Assembly (NCBI RefSeq): GCF_025397915.1
Contig: NZ_JALIDZ010000013.1
Span: 1 to 64,000 of the forward strand
Reading direction: 5' to 3'
Length of the DNA: 64,000 nucleotides
Source: Microbaculum marinisediminis
GTDB lineage: Bacteria > Pseudomonadota > Alphaproteobacteria > Rhizobiales > Tepidamorphaceae
In this document: piece by piece, positions 51,194 through 59,151 of the stretch
Layout: the number at the start of each line of letters is the position of its first letter
Position numbering within the stretch: the stretch's first letter is position 1
Translations under genes and position numbers: made by a program
Notes under the pieces: model-generated
Told to the model about the DNA's origin: nothing
Seen by the model: only the letters and a program-made list of their open reading frames with translations
Databases searched by the model: none

Positions 51194-51685
51194 TCAGTGC
51201 GGCTCGTCGCGGAAGCCCAGCCGGAAAAGCCATTTCGACAGGACCACCCCGCCCAGCCAGAACAACACGACCGTCAGCGCCACATCCGGCCATGTCAGGC
51301 CGAGCAGCGGCATGGCGGCGAGCGCGGGCAGCAGCGCCTCGGGTATCTGGTCGAGGCCGGTCGCGCGCGCGCTGGGGGGAAGGCCGAGCCGGCGCTTGAT
51401 GAAACTCGACGCCAAGTCGCCCGCCATCGAGGCCGCCCCGATGGCCAGGCCCAGCGTCCACGGTTCGCCGAGCAGGACGGCGCCGAGCGCCGTCATAGCC
51501 AGCGCGACGACGAGACCGCGGATGGTCTTGGAGGCGCCGAAGAGCGGCTGTCCGTCGAAAAGGCGGATCCCGCCGTCGAGCGGCCGGGACAACCGGTCTC
51601 CCATGATCCGCTTGGCCGCAATCGGGCTGACGTTCGCCAGCGCCAGCAGCGCCAGGACCTCGAACACAGGGACGATTTGCAACAT
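51194..51685 (-). CDS. CDP-archaeol-synthase-like (CarS/DUF46) membrane protein
   Basis: 163 residues from the ATG at 51685. It has about four membrane helices. It shows the CarS-family layout: ANVSPIAAKRIMG, DGGIRLFDGQPLFGASKTIRG near 42-62, and GDLASSFIKRRLG near 92 followed by GLDQIPEALLP. CarS activates archaetidic acid in archaea; bacterial members are little studied. Stops of this gene and the metallophosphoesterase gene are 3 nt apart (convergent). A bacterial substrate is unknown. Confidence 0.75.
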   Translation of the reverse strand: MLQIVPVFEVLALLALANVSPIAAKRIMGDRLSRPLDGGIRLFDGQPLFGASKTIRGLVVALAMTALGAVLLGEPWTLGLAIGAASMAGDLASSFIKRRLGLPPSARATGLDQIPEALLPALAAMPLLGLTWPDVALTVVLFWLGGVVLSKWLFRLGFRDEPH

Positions 51686-51806
51686 GGATGGAGAACGTCG
51701 TTGAATGGCGGTGTCAGAGGAATACCGTATCGCGCGGCCACGCGCGCGGTTTTCCGCATCCCGCGCCGTTATCGGGAGATCCGGCACCGCAACCGGGAGG
51801 ACCACC

Positions 51807-52271
51807 ATGGCCTTGACGCTCGCAACCACGGCCTTCGCGGAGGGCGGCGGTATTCCGCAGCAATACACATGCGAGGGAGACGACCGCTCGCCGCCGTTCG
51901 AATGGGCCGGCGTGCCGGAGGGAACGGAGAGCTTCCTGCTCGTCTGCGACGATCCGGATGCGCCCGGCGGCACCTTCCATCACTGGGCCGCCTACAACAT
52001 TCCCGCCGACCGGCGGAGCCTGAGCGGCGGCTACGGTCCGGAGACGCCGGAGACCGACGTCGCGCAGGCGATCAATGATTTCCGTTCGCCGGGTTATCGC
52101 GGCCCGTGCCCGCCCAGGGGGCACAGGCCGCATGCCTACCATTTCCGGCTCAGCGCCCTGAACGGCCGCATCACCGCGGCGGGACCGGGTGCCGGCTGCG
52201 TCGAGATCCAGCGGATGGCCCGTCCCTTGGAGATCGAGGCCGTGGAACTGATCGGCTACTATGGCCGCTGA
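51807..52271 (+). CDS. PEBP-family (YbhB/YbcL-like) protein
   Basis: 154 residues from the ATG at 51807 after GGGAGG. The phosphatidylethanolamine-binding-protein fold shows DDRSPPFEWAGVPEGTESF near 26, CDDPDAPGGTFHHWAAYNIP near 48, and YRGPCPPRGHRPHAYHFRL near 97. The conserved Asp-Pro-Asp-Ala-Pro and Gly-Pro-Cys-Pro-Pro motifs are intact. The ligand in bacteria is not established. It starts an apparent plus-strand group with the PRPP synthase (21-nt gap). Confidence 0.93.
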   Translation: MALTLATTAFAEGGGIPQQYTCEGDDRSPPFEWAGVPEGTESFLLVCDDPDAPGGTFHHWAAYNIPADRRSLSGGYGPETPETDVAQAINDFRSPGYRGPCPPRGHRPHAYHFRLSALNGRITAAGPGAGCVEIQRMARPLEIEAVELIGYYGR

Positions 52272-52292
52272 TCACCAGTTGGGGACCGCCTC

Positions 52293-53264
52293 ATGCGCCT
52301 GTTCGCGCTGAATGCCTCGCGCGCCTTCGGCGAAAGCGTCGCCGCCGCAATCGGCGTCGATCTCGACGCGCATGAGGAGCGCGCCTTCGAGGACGGCGAG
52401 CACAAGGCGCGTCCGCTCGTCAGCGTGCGCGGGGCCGATGCCTATGTGATCCAGAGCCTGCACGGCGGGCCGGACGAGAGCCCGAACGACAAGCTGGTGC
52501 GGCTGCTGTTCTTCCTGGCGGCGCTGCGCGAGAACGGCGCGGCGCGGGTCACCGCCGTCGTCCCCTATCTGGCCTATGCCCGCAAGGACCGGCAGACCAA
52601 GCCGCGCGATCCGGTGACGACGCGCTACGTGGCGCAGCTCTTCGAGGCCGTCGGCGTCGACCGGGTGATGACGCTGGAAGTGCACAATGTCGTCGCCTTC
52701 CAGAACGCCTTCCGCTGCCAGAGCGTGCATCTCGATCTCAGATCGGTCTTCCTCGATCGCGCCGCCGCGCTGGCCGGGGGCGATATCGTCGTTGCCTCGC
52801 CTGATCCCGGCGGGGTCAAGCGGGCGCAGCTTTTCCGCGAGGCGCTGGAGGCGCGCATCGGCCGGCCAGTGGGCCAGGCCTTCATGGAGAAGCGGCGCAG
52901 CGCCGGCGTCGTCAGCGGCGACCTGCTGGTCGGCGAGGTCGCCGGCGCGCGGGTGCTCGTCGTCGACGACATTATCGCCTCGGGCGGGACGATGACGCGC
53001 GCCGCTCAGGCCTGCCGCGCGCACGGCGCGGCCGATGTCCGGGCGCTTGCCGCGCACGGGCTGTTCACCGGCCATGCCGCCGAGACGCTTGCCGACCCGG
53101 TGCTGTCGGGCATCGTCGTCAGCGATACGGTGCCGCCGTTCCGCCTGGGTGGAGAGGCGCGCGACCGGGTCGAGATCGTGTCGGCGGCGCCGGCGGTGGC
53201 CAAGGCGATCAGCCGGCTTTCCGGCGGCGGCTCCATCAGCGGCCTGGCCGGGCCGATGGACTGA
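52293..53264 (+). CDS. ribose-phosphate pyrophosphokinase
   Basis: It makes PRPP from ribose-5-phosphate and ATP. 323 residues. Motifs: PYLAYARKDRQTKPRDP at 91-107 (ATP loop), VASPDPGGVKRAQ near 167, and the PRPP loop VLVVDDIIASGGTM at 221-234. It differs from housekeeping Prs proteins in its N terminus and lacks much of the usual C-terminal sequence. This fits the accessory, archaeal-leaning class found beside phosphoribosyltransferases. The stop codon lies inside the first unit of an 18-bp tandem repeat. Confidence 0.9.
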   Translation: MRLFALNASRAFGESVAAAIGVDLDAHEERAFEDGEHKARPLVSVRGADAYVIQSLHGGPDESPNDKLVRLLFFLAALRENGAARVTAVVPYLAYARKDRQTKPRDPVTTRYVAQLFEAVGVDRVMTLEVHNVVAFQNAFRCQSVHLDLRSVFLDRAAALAGGDIVVASPDPGGVKRAQLFREALEARIGRPVGQAFMEKRRSAGVVSGDLLVGEVAGARVLVVDDIIASGGTMTRAAQACRAHGAADVRALAAHGLFTGHAAETLADPVLSGIVVSDTVPPFRLGGEARDRVEIVSAAPAVAKAISRLSGGGSISGLAGPMD

Positions 53265-53327
53265 ACCCGGCATATGGATTGAGCTGGGCCTACGGATTGA
53301 ACCGGGCTTATGGATTGAACGGGGTCG
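53256..53327. repeat. four-copy 18-bp tandem repeat across two stop codons
   Basis: Units begin at 53256, 53274, 53292 and 53310. The shared core is ATGGATTGAACCGGGCTT, with 2-5 differences per copy. The first unit holds the last codons and stop of the PRPP synthase; the last holds the end of the opposite-strand COG2187-like gene. The 18-bp period keeps reading frame. Confidence 0.85.
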
Positions 53328-54369
53328 GGACGATGTCCTCGCGCTCGGCCAGCGCGACATAGCGCCAGGCGAGGGGGCGCCATTTCTCCGGCGTGCGCGG
53401 GGTCGGTTCGGCCAGGTGGACCAGCGACAGGCGGGCGCGCAGCAGGGCGCGATAGATCCAGTAGAAGCGGATCAGTGGCGCCGGCGGGCGGTCGTCCAGG
53501 GCATCGGCGCAGCGCTCCAGCAGCAACGGGAAGATCCAGTCCGCCCCGTCGCGCGCGCATTCGAGGCCGAGGAACGCGATCTCCTCGAACGGATCGAGCA
53601 GGCGCAGGTCGCGGTTGAACTCGAGGCAATCGATGATCGCCACCGGCTCGTCCAGGCAGACGTGTTCGGGGCGCAGGTCGCCGTGGCCTTCGACGATGCG
53701 GCCCGCGCGGATGCGCGCCTCGATCAGGGGGCGGGCGGCCGCGAAGGCCGCGTCGAACCGGGCGAACGCCGCCTCGATGCGGGCGCCGTCGAAGCGATAG
53801 GCGGGGTCGCTCAGGACGGCTGCGGTCTCGGCCTGCTCGACCAGGTAGCGCTCGGTGTAGTCGTGCGGGTCGGGTGCCTCGGACGGCGCGTGGGCGAAGA
53901 AATCACTTAGCACGTCGGCCAGATGCGCGATCATCGGCCCGGTTGCCTCGCCGGTGCGGATCAATTGGTCGAGCATCTGCTGCTCGGGCAGGCGGCGCAT
54001 GGCGACGAGCCAGTCGACTACGGCAACGCCCGGACCGAGCGCCAGCGCGCCGGCGGCATCGCGCGACAGCGGCGTGACGGCGAGATAGACGTCGGGCGCG
54101 AGCCGGCGGTTGAGACGCACCTCCTCGCGGACGAAATGCTCGCGGGCCGCGAGCGTGCCGAAGTCGAGGAAGGGATAGCGGACCGGCTTCTTCAGCTTGT
54201 AGACGAGCGGGCCGGCGAGGAAGACCCAGGACATGTGGGTCTCCACCGCGCGCACGGCGCGGGGGCGGTGCGGATAGCTGGCCGGGTCGCTCAGGTAGCG
54301 GACCTTGTCGGCAAGCGACGGCGGCCTGGTTGCGGCGCCGGCCGGGGGCGCATGATCGGAATCGGACAT
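53308..54369 (-). CDS. COG2187-type aminoglycoside-phosphotransferase-like kinase
   Basis: 353 residues from the ATG at 54369. Kinase-like fold: THMSWVFLAGPLVYKLKKPVRYPF near 45-68 with the ATP-binding Lys residues, the catalytic segment IVEGHGDLRPEHVCLDEP near 225, and VAIIDCLEFNRDLRLLDP with the metal-binding Asp. It matches the N-terminal domain of COG2187 proteins; the P-loop ATPase domain often fused at their C terminus is absent. The substrate is unknown. Its 3' end converges on the PRPP synthase across the tandem repeat. Confidence 0.82.
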   Translation of the reverse strand: MSDSDHAPPAGAATRPPSLADKVRYLSDPASYPHRPRAVRAVETHMSWVFLAGPLVYKLKKPVRYPFLDFGTLAAREHFVREEVRLNRRLAPDVYLAVTPLSRDAAGALALGPGVAVVDWLVAMRRLPEQQMLDQLIRTGEATGPMIAHLADVLSDFFAHAPSEAPDPHDYTERYLVEQAETAAVLSDPAYRFDGARIEAAFARFDAAFAAARPLIEARIRAGRIVEGHGDLRPEHVCLDEPVAIIDCLEFNRDLRLLDPFEEIAFLGLECARDGADWIFPLLLERCADALDDRPPAPLIRFYWIYRALLRARLSLVHLAEPTPRTPEKWRPLAWRYVALAEREDIVPTPFNP

Positions 54370-54453
54370 CGCTTCTTCGTTATCCTGCCGGCATCCGCCC
54401 GCGCCTTGATTGCCATCAAGGCGGATTCCGGGTTCCAATGGGAGCATTCAACC

Positions 54454-55116
54454 ATGGAACGGTCGTCGATGGGCAATACCGCACGGGACGTCGTAATCGG
54501 GCCGAAGGCGCTGGAAGGCCGGCTGGAGCTGCCGGACGGGGCGGGCGGGCTCGTCGTGTTCGCCCATGGCAGCGGCAGTTCGCGGTTCAGCCCGCGCAAC
54601 AATTTCGTCGCCGGCGAACTGCGCGCGCGCGGCCTCGGCACCCTGCTGTTCGATCTCCTGACGGAGACGGAGGCCGCCGACCGGCACAACGTCTTCGACA
54701 TCCCCAGGCTGGCGGCGCGGCTCGTCGAGGCGATCGCGTGGACACACGGCGAGGCCGACACGGCGGCCCTGCCGCTCGGCCTGTTCGGCGCCAGCACCGG
54801 CGCGGCGGCGGCGCTGGTGGCGGCGGCCGGCATGCCGGAGGCGGTCAGGGCGGTGGTCTCGCGGGGCGGCCGGCCCGATCTTGCCGGCAACGCGCTCGCC
54901 CAGGTGCGGGCGGCGACGCTGCTGATCGTCGGCGGGGCCGATCACGGCGTGATCGCGCTGAACGAGGCCGCCTTCGCCGAGCTTGCCTGCGAGAAGCGCC
55001 TGGAGATCGTGCCCGGGGCGACGCATCTGTTCGAGGAACCGGGGACGCTGGACGCCGTCGTCGCGCTCGCCGGCGACTGGTTCGAGACCCATCTGACCGG
55101 CAGCGGGAGCGCGTGA
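54454..55116 (+). CDS. alpha/beta hydrolase, dienelactone-hydrolase-like
   Basis: 220 residues from the ATG at 54454 (another at 54469 is possible). The nucleophile elbow is LFGASTGAAAAL near 110, the oxyanion region is VVFAHGSGSSRFSPRNN near 34, and the catalytic His lies in PGATHLFEEPG near 191. Such hydrolases often flank the next gene type (phosphoribosyltransferase) in stress-associated gene islands. Its stop codon overlaps the next start by one base (TGATG), so the two are co-translated. Confidence 0.87.
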   Translation: MERSSMGNTARDVVIGPKALEGRLELPDGAGGLVVFAHGSGSSRFSPRNNFVAGELRARGLGTLLFDLLTETEAADRHNVFDIPRLAARLVEAIAWTHGEADTAALPLGLFGASTGAAAALVAAAGMPEAVRAVVSRGGRPDLAGNALAQVRAATLLIVGGADHGVIALNEAAFAELACEKRLEIVPGATHLFEEPGTLDAVVALAGDWFETHLTGSGSA

Positions 55117-55775
55117 TGTTCGCCGATCGCACCGAGGCCGGGAAGAAGCTCGCCGCGGAACTGACGCGGATCGTGGCCGAGGATCCCGCGCTCACCGATC
55201 CGGTGGTGCTGGCGCTGCCGCGCGGCGGGCTGCCGGTGGCGATCGAGATCGCGCGGGCGCTTAAGGCGCCGCTCGACCTGGTGCTGGTGCGCAAGATCGG
55301 CGTGCCGTTCCAGCCCGAGCTCGCCGCCGGCGCGGTGGTCGACGGCGACGATCCGCAGCTCGTGGTCAACACGGACGTGGTACGGCTCGCCGGCCTCAGC
55401 CAGGCCGATCTCGACGCCGGGGAGGCCCGCGAGCTCAAGGAGATCGAGCGTCGCCGCGACCAATACCTGAAGGGGCGCGCGCGGGCGCCGGTGGTGAACC
55501 GCACCGTAATCGTCGTCGACGACGGCATCGCGACGGGGGCGACGACGCGGGCGGCGCTGAAGGCGCTGAGGCGGCGCAAGCCGAAGGCGCTGATCCTCGC
55601 CGTTCCGGTGGCGCCGGAGGATACGGTCGCGGCGATGCGCGGCGAGGTCGACCGGGTCGTCTGCCTGGAGATGCCGGCCGCGTTCTACGCGATCGGCGCC
55701 CACTACATCGACTTCCGCCAGGTCTCCGACCAGGAGGTGGTCGCCCTGCTCGACGAGGCGGCCCGGGACGGGTGA
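55116..55775 (+). CDS. predicted phosphoribosyltransferase (COG1926-like)
   Basis: 219 residues. The type I PRTase PRPP loop is VIVVDDGIATGATT at 131-144. The N terminus has VLALPRGGLPVAIEIA near 31 and LVLVRKIGVPFQPELAAGAV near 56. The substrate base is unknown. Coupled to the upstream hydrolase and in the same neighbourhood as a PRPP synthase, so PRPP may be the common metabolite. It is followed by a repeat and a hairpin. Confidence 0.88.
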   Translation: MFADRTEAGKKLAAELTRIVAEDPALTDPVVLALPRGGLPVAIEIARALKAPLDLVLVRKIGVPFQPELAAGAVVDGDDPQLVVNTDVVRLAGLSQADLDAGEARELKEIERRRDQYLKGRARAPVVNRTVIVVDDGIATGATTRAALKALRRRKPKALILAVPVAPEDTVAAMRGEVDRVVCLEMPAAFYAIGAHYIDFRQVSDQEVVALLDEAARDG

Positions 55776-55799
55776 CCGGTACGGGCCCCGGGGAGCCAG

Positions 55800-55827
55800 G
55801 CGTCGGGGGTTAGGCGTCGGGGGTTAG
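55800..55827. repeat. two-copy 14-bp direct repeat after the phosphoribosyltransferase
   Basis: GCGTCGGGGGTTAG occurs twice, back to back and identical, 25 nt past the stop codon and just before a hairpin. Confidence 0.8.
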
Positions 55828-55833
55828 GCGGGG

Positions 55834-55862
55834 GCGTGACCGGCCTCGCCGGCCGGTCACGC
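55834..55862. terminator. long hairpin between convergent genes
   Basis: The 10-bp arms GCGTGACCGG and CCGGTCACGC enclose a 9-nt loop that can itself pair further. It lies between the 3' ends of the phosphoribosyltransferase and the TauD-type gene and may stop both transcripts. There is no T tract on either side. Confidence 0.5.
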
Positions 55863-55886
55863 GGATATCGTCAGGGTGCCGGTGGC

Positions 55887-56915
55887 CTAGGCGGCCTTCG
55901 GAATGCCGCCGCCGGCGCGGTCGGCCTGATCGAAGATGTGCAGCCGCCTGGTCGGGGCCGACCAGTGCGGGCACATGAGCCACAGCCGAAAGAGATGGCG
56001 CTTGCGCGACTGTTCCGGCCAGTCCTGGTAGTCGGTGCGGCCGTGCACGGTGGTGCGGTCGTTCAGGAACTGCATGTCGCCGGGGCGGAACTCCATGTCC
56101 AGGAAGACGCCGTCGCGATTGGCCACCGTCTCGAAGAAGCTCAGCGCCTCCTCGGCGCGCGGATCGAGCGTGCCGCCGTCATGCTGGGCGCCGCTACGGA
56201 TGAGCTCGGGGATGTAGGAGCAGTGGATCTGCCCGTCGTCGTCCTCGGCAAAGACGGGGATATTGACAGGGGTGAGGGCCGGGGAGGCGCCCCGGTCGGC
56301 GGTCGGGCGATAGAACTGGAAGCCCTCGATCAGCGGATCGAGAAGGTCGGGCCGCTCGGCGACGAAGGTGTTCCAGATGGTGGCCGCCGAGGCGATGCGG
56401 CTCAGCCCGCCTTCCTTGGCGTTGCGGTGGCAGAACAGCCCGACGATGTCGGAGGGGTCGCGGTGCATGCTGATCGTGCCGCCGCGGCGATAGGGGCGTT
56501 CGTTGCCGGCCTCCGAGCGGTCGATGACGTCGCCGAGATAGTCGCCGCGATGGCTCTGCGACACCGAGGTGCCGAAATAGGATCCGACGCCCACGAAGAT
56601 CAGGCGCATGACGTCTTCGGAATAGCGGTCGACGTCGATGCCGGTCATCAGCGCGAAGCCGCAGCCCGAGCGCAGGACCTCGTCCATTGTCCTTAGTTCG
56701 GCGCCGAGCGTGGGCAGCGGGAAGTCTTCGGGGGTTACCTCGGAGAGCGCCAATCCGCGGCCTTCCAGATGCTTGGCGGCCGCCTCGATCTCGGCGAGAT
56801 GCTGCGGCGTGAACCGGAACTCCCATTCGGATCTGGCGCCGTAGTCGGACCCCTTCCATGCCATCGGTCCGGTGATGGCGGTGCGGCCGGCCAGATATCC
56901 GTTCGCGCGTGTCAT
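55887..56915 (-). CDS. TauD/TfdA-family Fe(II)/2-oxoglutarate dioxygenase
   Basis: 342 residues from the ATG at 56915, which follows GGGAG; a TTG 18 nt farther upstream is less likely. The iron-binding facial triad is His151-X-Asp153 (MHRDPSD) and His291 (TVHGRTDY), and the 2-oxoglutarate-binding Arg is near 306-310 (RHLFRLWL). The substrate is not apparent; relatives hydroxylate taurine, phenoxyacetates or carnitine precursors. It is divergent from the IclR gene, which probably controls it. Confidence 0.9.
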   Translation of the reverse strand: MTRANGYLAGRTAITGPMAWKGSDYGARSEWEFRFTPQHLAEIEAAAKHLEGRGLALSEVTPEDFPLPTLGAELRTMDEVLRSGCGFALMTGIDVDRYSEDVMRLIFVGVGSYFGTSVSQSHRGDYLGDVIDRSEAGNERPYRRGGTISMHRDPSDIVGLFCHRNAKEGGLSRIASAATIWNTFVAERPDLLDPLIEGFQFYRPTADRGASPALTPVNIPVFAEDDDGQIHCSYIPELIRSGAQHDGGTLDPRAEEALSFFETVANRDGVFLDMEFRPGDMQFLNDRTTVHGRTDYQDWPEQSRKRHLFRLWLMCPHWSAPTRRLHIFDQADRAGGGIPKAA

Positions 56916-56948
56916 GTCTTTCTCCCTTGCCAAGGACGTTGATTAGTT

Positions 56949-56972
56949 GTTCGTGATATCAGAACAGTGTTC
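56949..56972. promoter_or_regulatory. candidate IclR operator in the TauD/IclR promoter gap
   Basis: GTTC, GAAC and GTTC elements follow in series. The right pair forms a perfect palindrome (GAAC-AGT-GTTC, 56962-56972); the left pair flanks TGATATCA. The site is 34 nt before the TauD-type start and 93 nt before the iclR start. Confidence 0.4.
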
Positions 56973-57064
56973 ATAATAGACGACCAATTTCGCTTGGCAA
57001 GGCAGATTCTCGGGCCTAGAATCGCTTTAAAAGCGCGGGTCGTTGTCATCTTGCCGGAGCATGC

Positions 57065-57892
57065 ATGTCGGAATTGGGCCGAAACGAAGACGCCAGTCTG
57101 GCCGTCAGGGAGGACGCGGGGGGGCACGGCGCCAAACCGGGCAGGCTCAGCACCGTGGCCAAGGCGCTCGACCTGCTCGAGCTGATGGCGGCGCAACCGC
57201 GGGAGTGGGGCGTCACCGAGCTGGCGCGCGAACTGGGCCTGAGCAAGAGCGTCGTCCACGGCCTTCTCGCCACCCTGCGCGACAAGGATTTCGTCGTCGG
57301 CGACGAACGAAGCCGCCGCTACCGGCTCGGTTTCAAGGCGATGACGCTGGGCGCCGATTTCGACCTGGACCAGGAGTTGCGCACGGTCGCCATGCCGGTG
57401 CTGAAGGAACTGACGGAGCAGACCGGCGAGGCGAGCTACCTGATGGTCCGGCGTGGCATCAAGGCACTTACGATCGCGCGGGCGCTTCCTGCGACGCCGA
57501 TCCACCTCGCGATCGAGGAGGGCGTCAGGGTGCCCTTGCATGCCGGCGCATCCGCGCGGGTGATCCTGGCGTTCTCCAGACCCGATGTCATCGAGTCCGT
57601 GATCGCGGATGTCGGCCTTCCCAGGCTGGCGGAGCAGACGATCACCGCGCGGGACGACCTGCTGGCGAGCCTGGCGGACATCCGGGCCAAGGGATGCGCC
57701 TACAGCGCGTCGGAGATGCTGGACGGCGTCTACGCCCTGGCCGCGCCCGTGTTCGGGCCGAACGGCATGGTCGGCAGCCTGGGCATGGTCGGCATCGAGG
57801 CCGCCGTAGGCGCGCGGCACGAGACCTTCACGACCCTGGTGATCGATCACGCCAGGCGGCTGGAAGCCGCGCTCGGCGGGTCGGCGGGCTAG
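57065..57892 (+). CDS. IclR-family transcriptional regulator
   Basis: 275 residues. An N-terminal winged helix-turn-helix (WGVTELARELGLSKSVVHGLLATL, about 48-71), preceded by a disordered stretch of 28 residues, and a GAF-like effector domain from about 105. IclR proteins usually act on catabolic operons in response to a pathway metabolite. It lies between the dioxygenase (divergent) and the hydroxyacid dehydrogenase (convergent, 3' ends overlap by 4 nt). Confidence 0.92.
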   Translation: MSELGRNEDASLAVREDAGGHGAKPGRLSTVAKALDLLELMAAQPREWGVTELARELGLSKSVVHGLLATLRDKDFVVGDERSRRYRLGFKAMTLGADFDLDQELRTVAMPVLKELTEQTGEASYLMVRRGIKALTIARALPATPIHLAIEEGVRVPLHAGASARVILAFSRPDVIESVIADVGLPRLAEQTITARDDLLASLADIRAKGCAYSASEMLDGVYALAAPVFGPNGMVGSLGMVGIEAAVGARHETFTTLVIDHARRLEAALGGSAG

Positions 57893-59124
57893 CGTGGCCG
57901 ATCCCGGATCGACTGGGCCCCGCAGGGCGTTTCCACGGACCGCAGAGGACCGAGGTCCGCGACATCGCGCAGGCAGTCGGGGCTCAGGTCCGCGACGGAC
58001 CGTCGGCCGAGCAGCGCCATGACGCGCAAGAATTGCTCGGCCAGAAGCGCGAGGGCCCGCGCCACGCCCGCCTCGCCTCCGGCGGCCAGGCCGTAGAGCG
58101 GGGCGCGGCCCGACAGCACGGCGTCGGCGCCGAGCGCGACGGCCTTGGCGATATCGCTGCCCCGGCGGATGCCACCGTCGATCATCAGCACCGTGCCGGC
58201 CCCCAGTGCCTGGCGCGTCTCCGCCAGGATCTGCAGGGGCGCGACCGCGCCGTCGAGCTGCCGCCCGCCGTGGTTGGACAGCACGATGCCGTCGGCGCCG
58301 GCGTCCCGCGCCCGGACGGCATCCGAAGGCGAAAGCAGTCCCTTGACGACGAGCGGTCCGCGCCATCTGGTGCGAAGCCAGTCCAGGTGGCGCCACGAAA
58401 GCGACGGGTCGATCTGCGTGCGCGACCAGTGCGCGGCGCCGGACAGATCGCGCCGGTCGGGGGGCAGGATCTCGTCGAGATTGCCGAAGCCGGGAATGCC
58501 GGGCAGCAGCACATCCCTCACCCAGCCGGGATGGCGCAGTGCCTCGAAGCGGCGCGACAGGCGGGGGCGGCTCGGCGTGGCGTAGTTCCGCTTGTCCCAT
58601 TCGCGGTTGCCGAAGACATTGCTGTCCACGGTCAGGATCAGGGCCTCGCATCCGGCCCGCTCGGCGCGCTCGAGTAGTGCCTCCATGAAGGCCTGATCGC
58701 GGAAGATATAGAGTTGCATCCAGTGGCGCAGTCCGGGTACGGCGGCGACGGTTTCGATCCGCGCGTTCGACACCGTGCTCTGGGCGAGGGGAATGTCCGC
58801 CGCCGCCGCAGCGCGCGCCAGCGCCAGATCTCCGTCGCGGCGCATGAGGCCGTTAAACCCGGTGGGGGCGACGGCGAAGGGGAAGGCCATGGGCCGGCCG
58901 AACAGGCTGGTCGTGGCATCCACCGTGGCAACGTCGTTCAGCGCGGCGGGCAGAAAGGCGACGTCGTCGAAGACGGCGCGGTTTCGCCGCAGCGTCACCT
59001 CATCCTCGGCGCCGCCGTCGAGATATTCGAAGACCACCTCGGGCAGGCGGCGGCGCGCCATATGCCGGAGTTCGTCGATCGACAGCGCCCGATCGACGCG
59101 GCGCGAGGCAAAGGTCCGGGCCAT
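57889..59124 (-). CDS. FMN-dependent L-2-hydroxyacid dehydrogenase (LldD/GOX family)
   Basis: 411 residues, TIM-barrel flavoprotein. VAPTGFNGLMRRDGDLALAR near 85 starts the barrel, LTVDSNVFGNREWDKRN near 164 is an FMN/active-site strand, and the catalytic His275 lies in SNHGGRQLDG at 273-282. The FMN phosphate site is DGGIRRGSDIAKA. Substrates of the family include lactate, glycolate and mandelate. It is the last gene of a four-gene minus-strand operon (27 nt after the aldolase gene). Confidence 0.9.
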   Translation of the reverse strand: MARTFASRRVDRALSIDELRHMARRRLPEVVFEYLDGGAEDEVTLRRNRAVFDDVAFLPAALNDVATVDATTSLFGRPMAFPFAVAPTGFNGLMRRDGDLALARAAAAADIPLAQSTVSNARIETVAAVPGLRHWMQLYIFRDQAFMEALLERAERAGCEALILTVDSNVFGNREWDKRNYATPSRPRLSRRFEALRHPGWVRDVLLPGIPGFGNLDEILPPDRRDLSGAAHWSRTQIDPSLSWRHLDWLRTRWRGPLVVKGLLSPSDAVRARDAGADGIVLSNHGGRQLDGAVAPLQILAETRQALGAGTVLMIDGGIRRGSDIAKAVALGADAVLSGRAPLYGLAAGGEAGVARALALLAEQFLRVMALLGRRSVADLSPDCLRDVADLGPLRSVETPCGAQSIRDRPR

Positions 59125-59151
59125 CGGAAGCTCCGTGTCGGGTGGCGTTTG

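Noticed and set aside
53006-53629. Minus-strand frame with a repeated Val-Gln-Ser-Ile pattern.
   Set aside because: The repeated peptide is the translation of the 18-bp repeat on the antisense side; the frame has no gene support.
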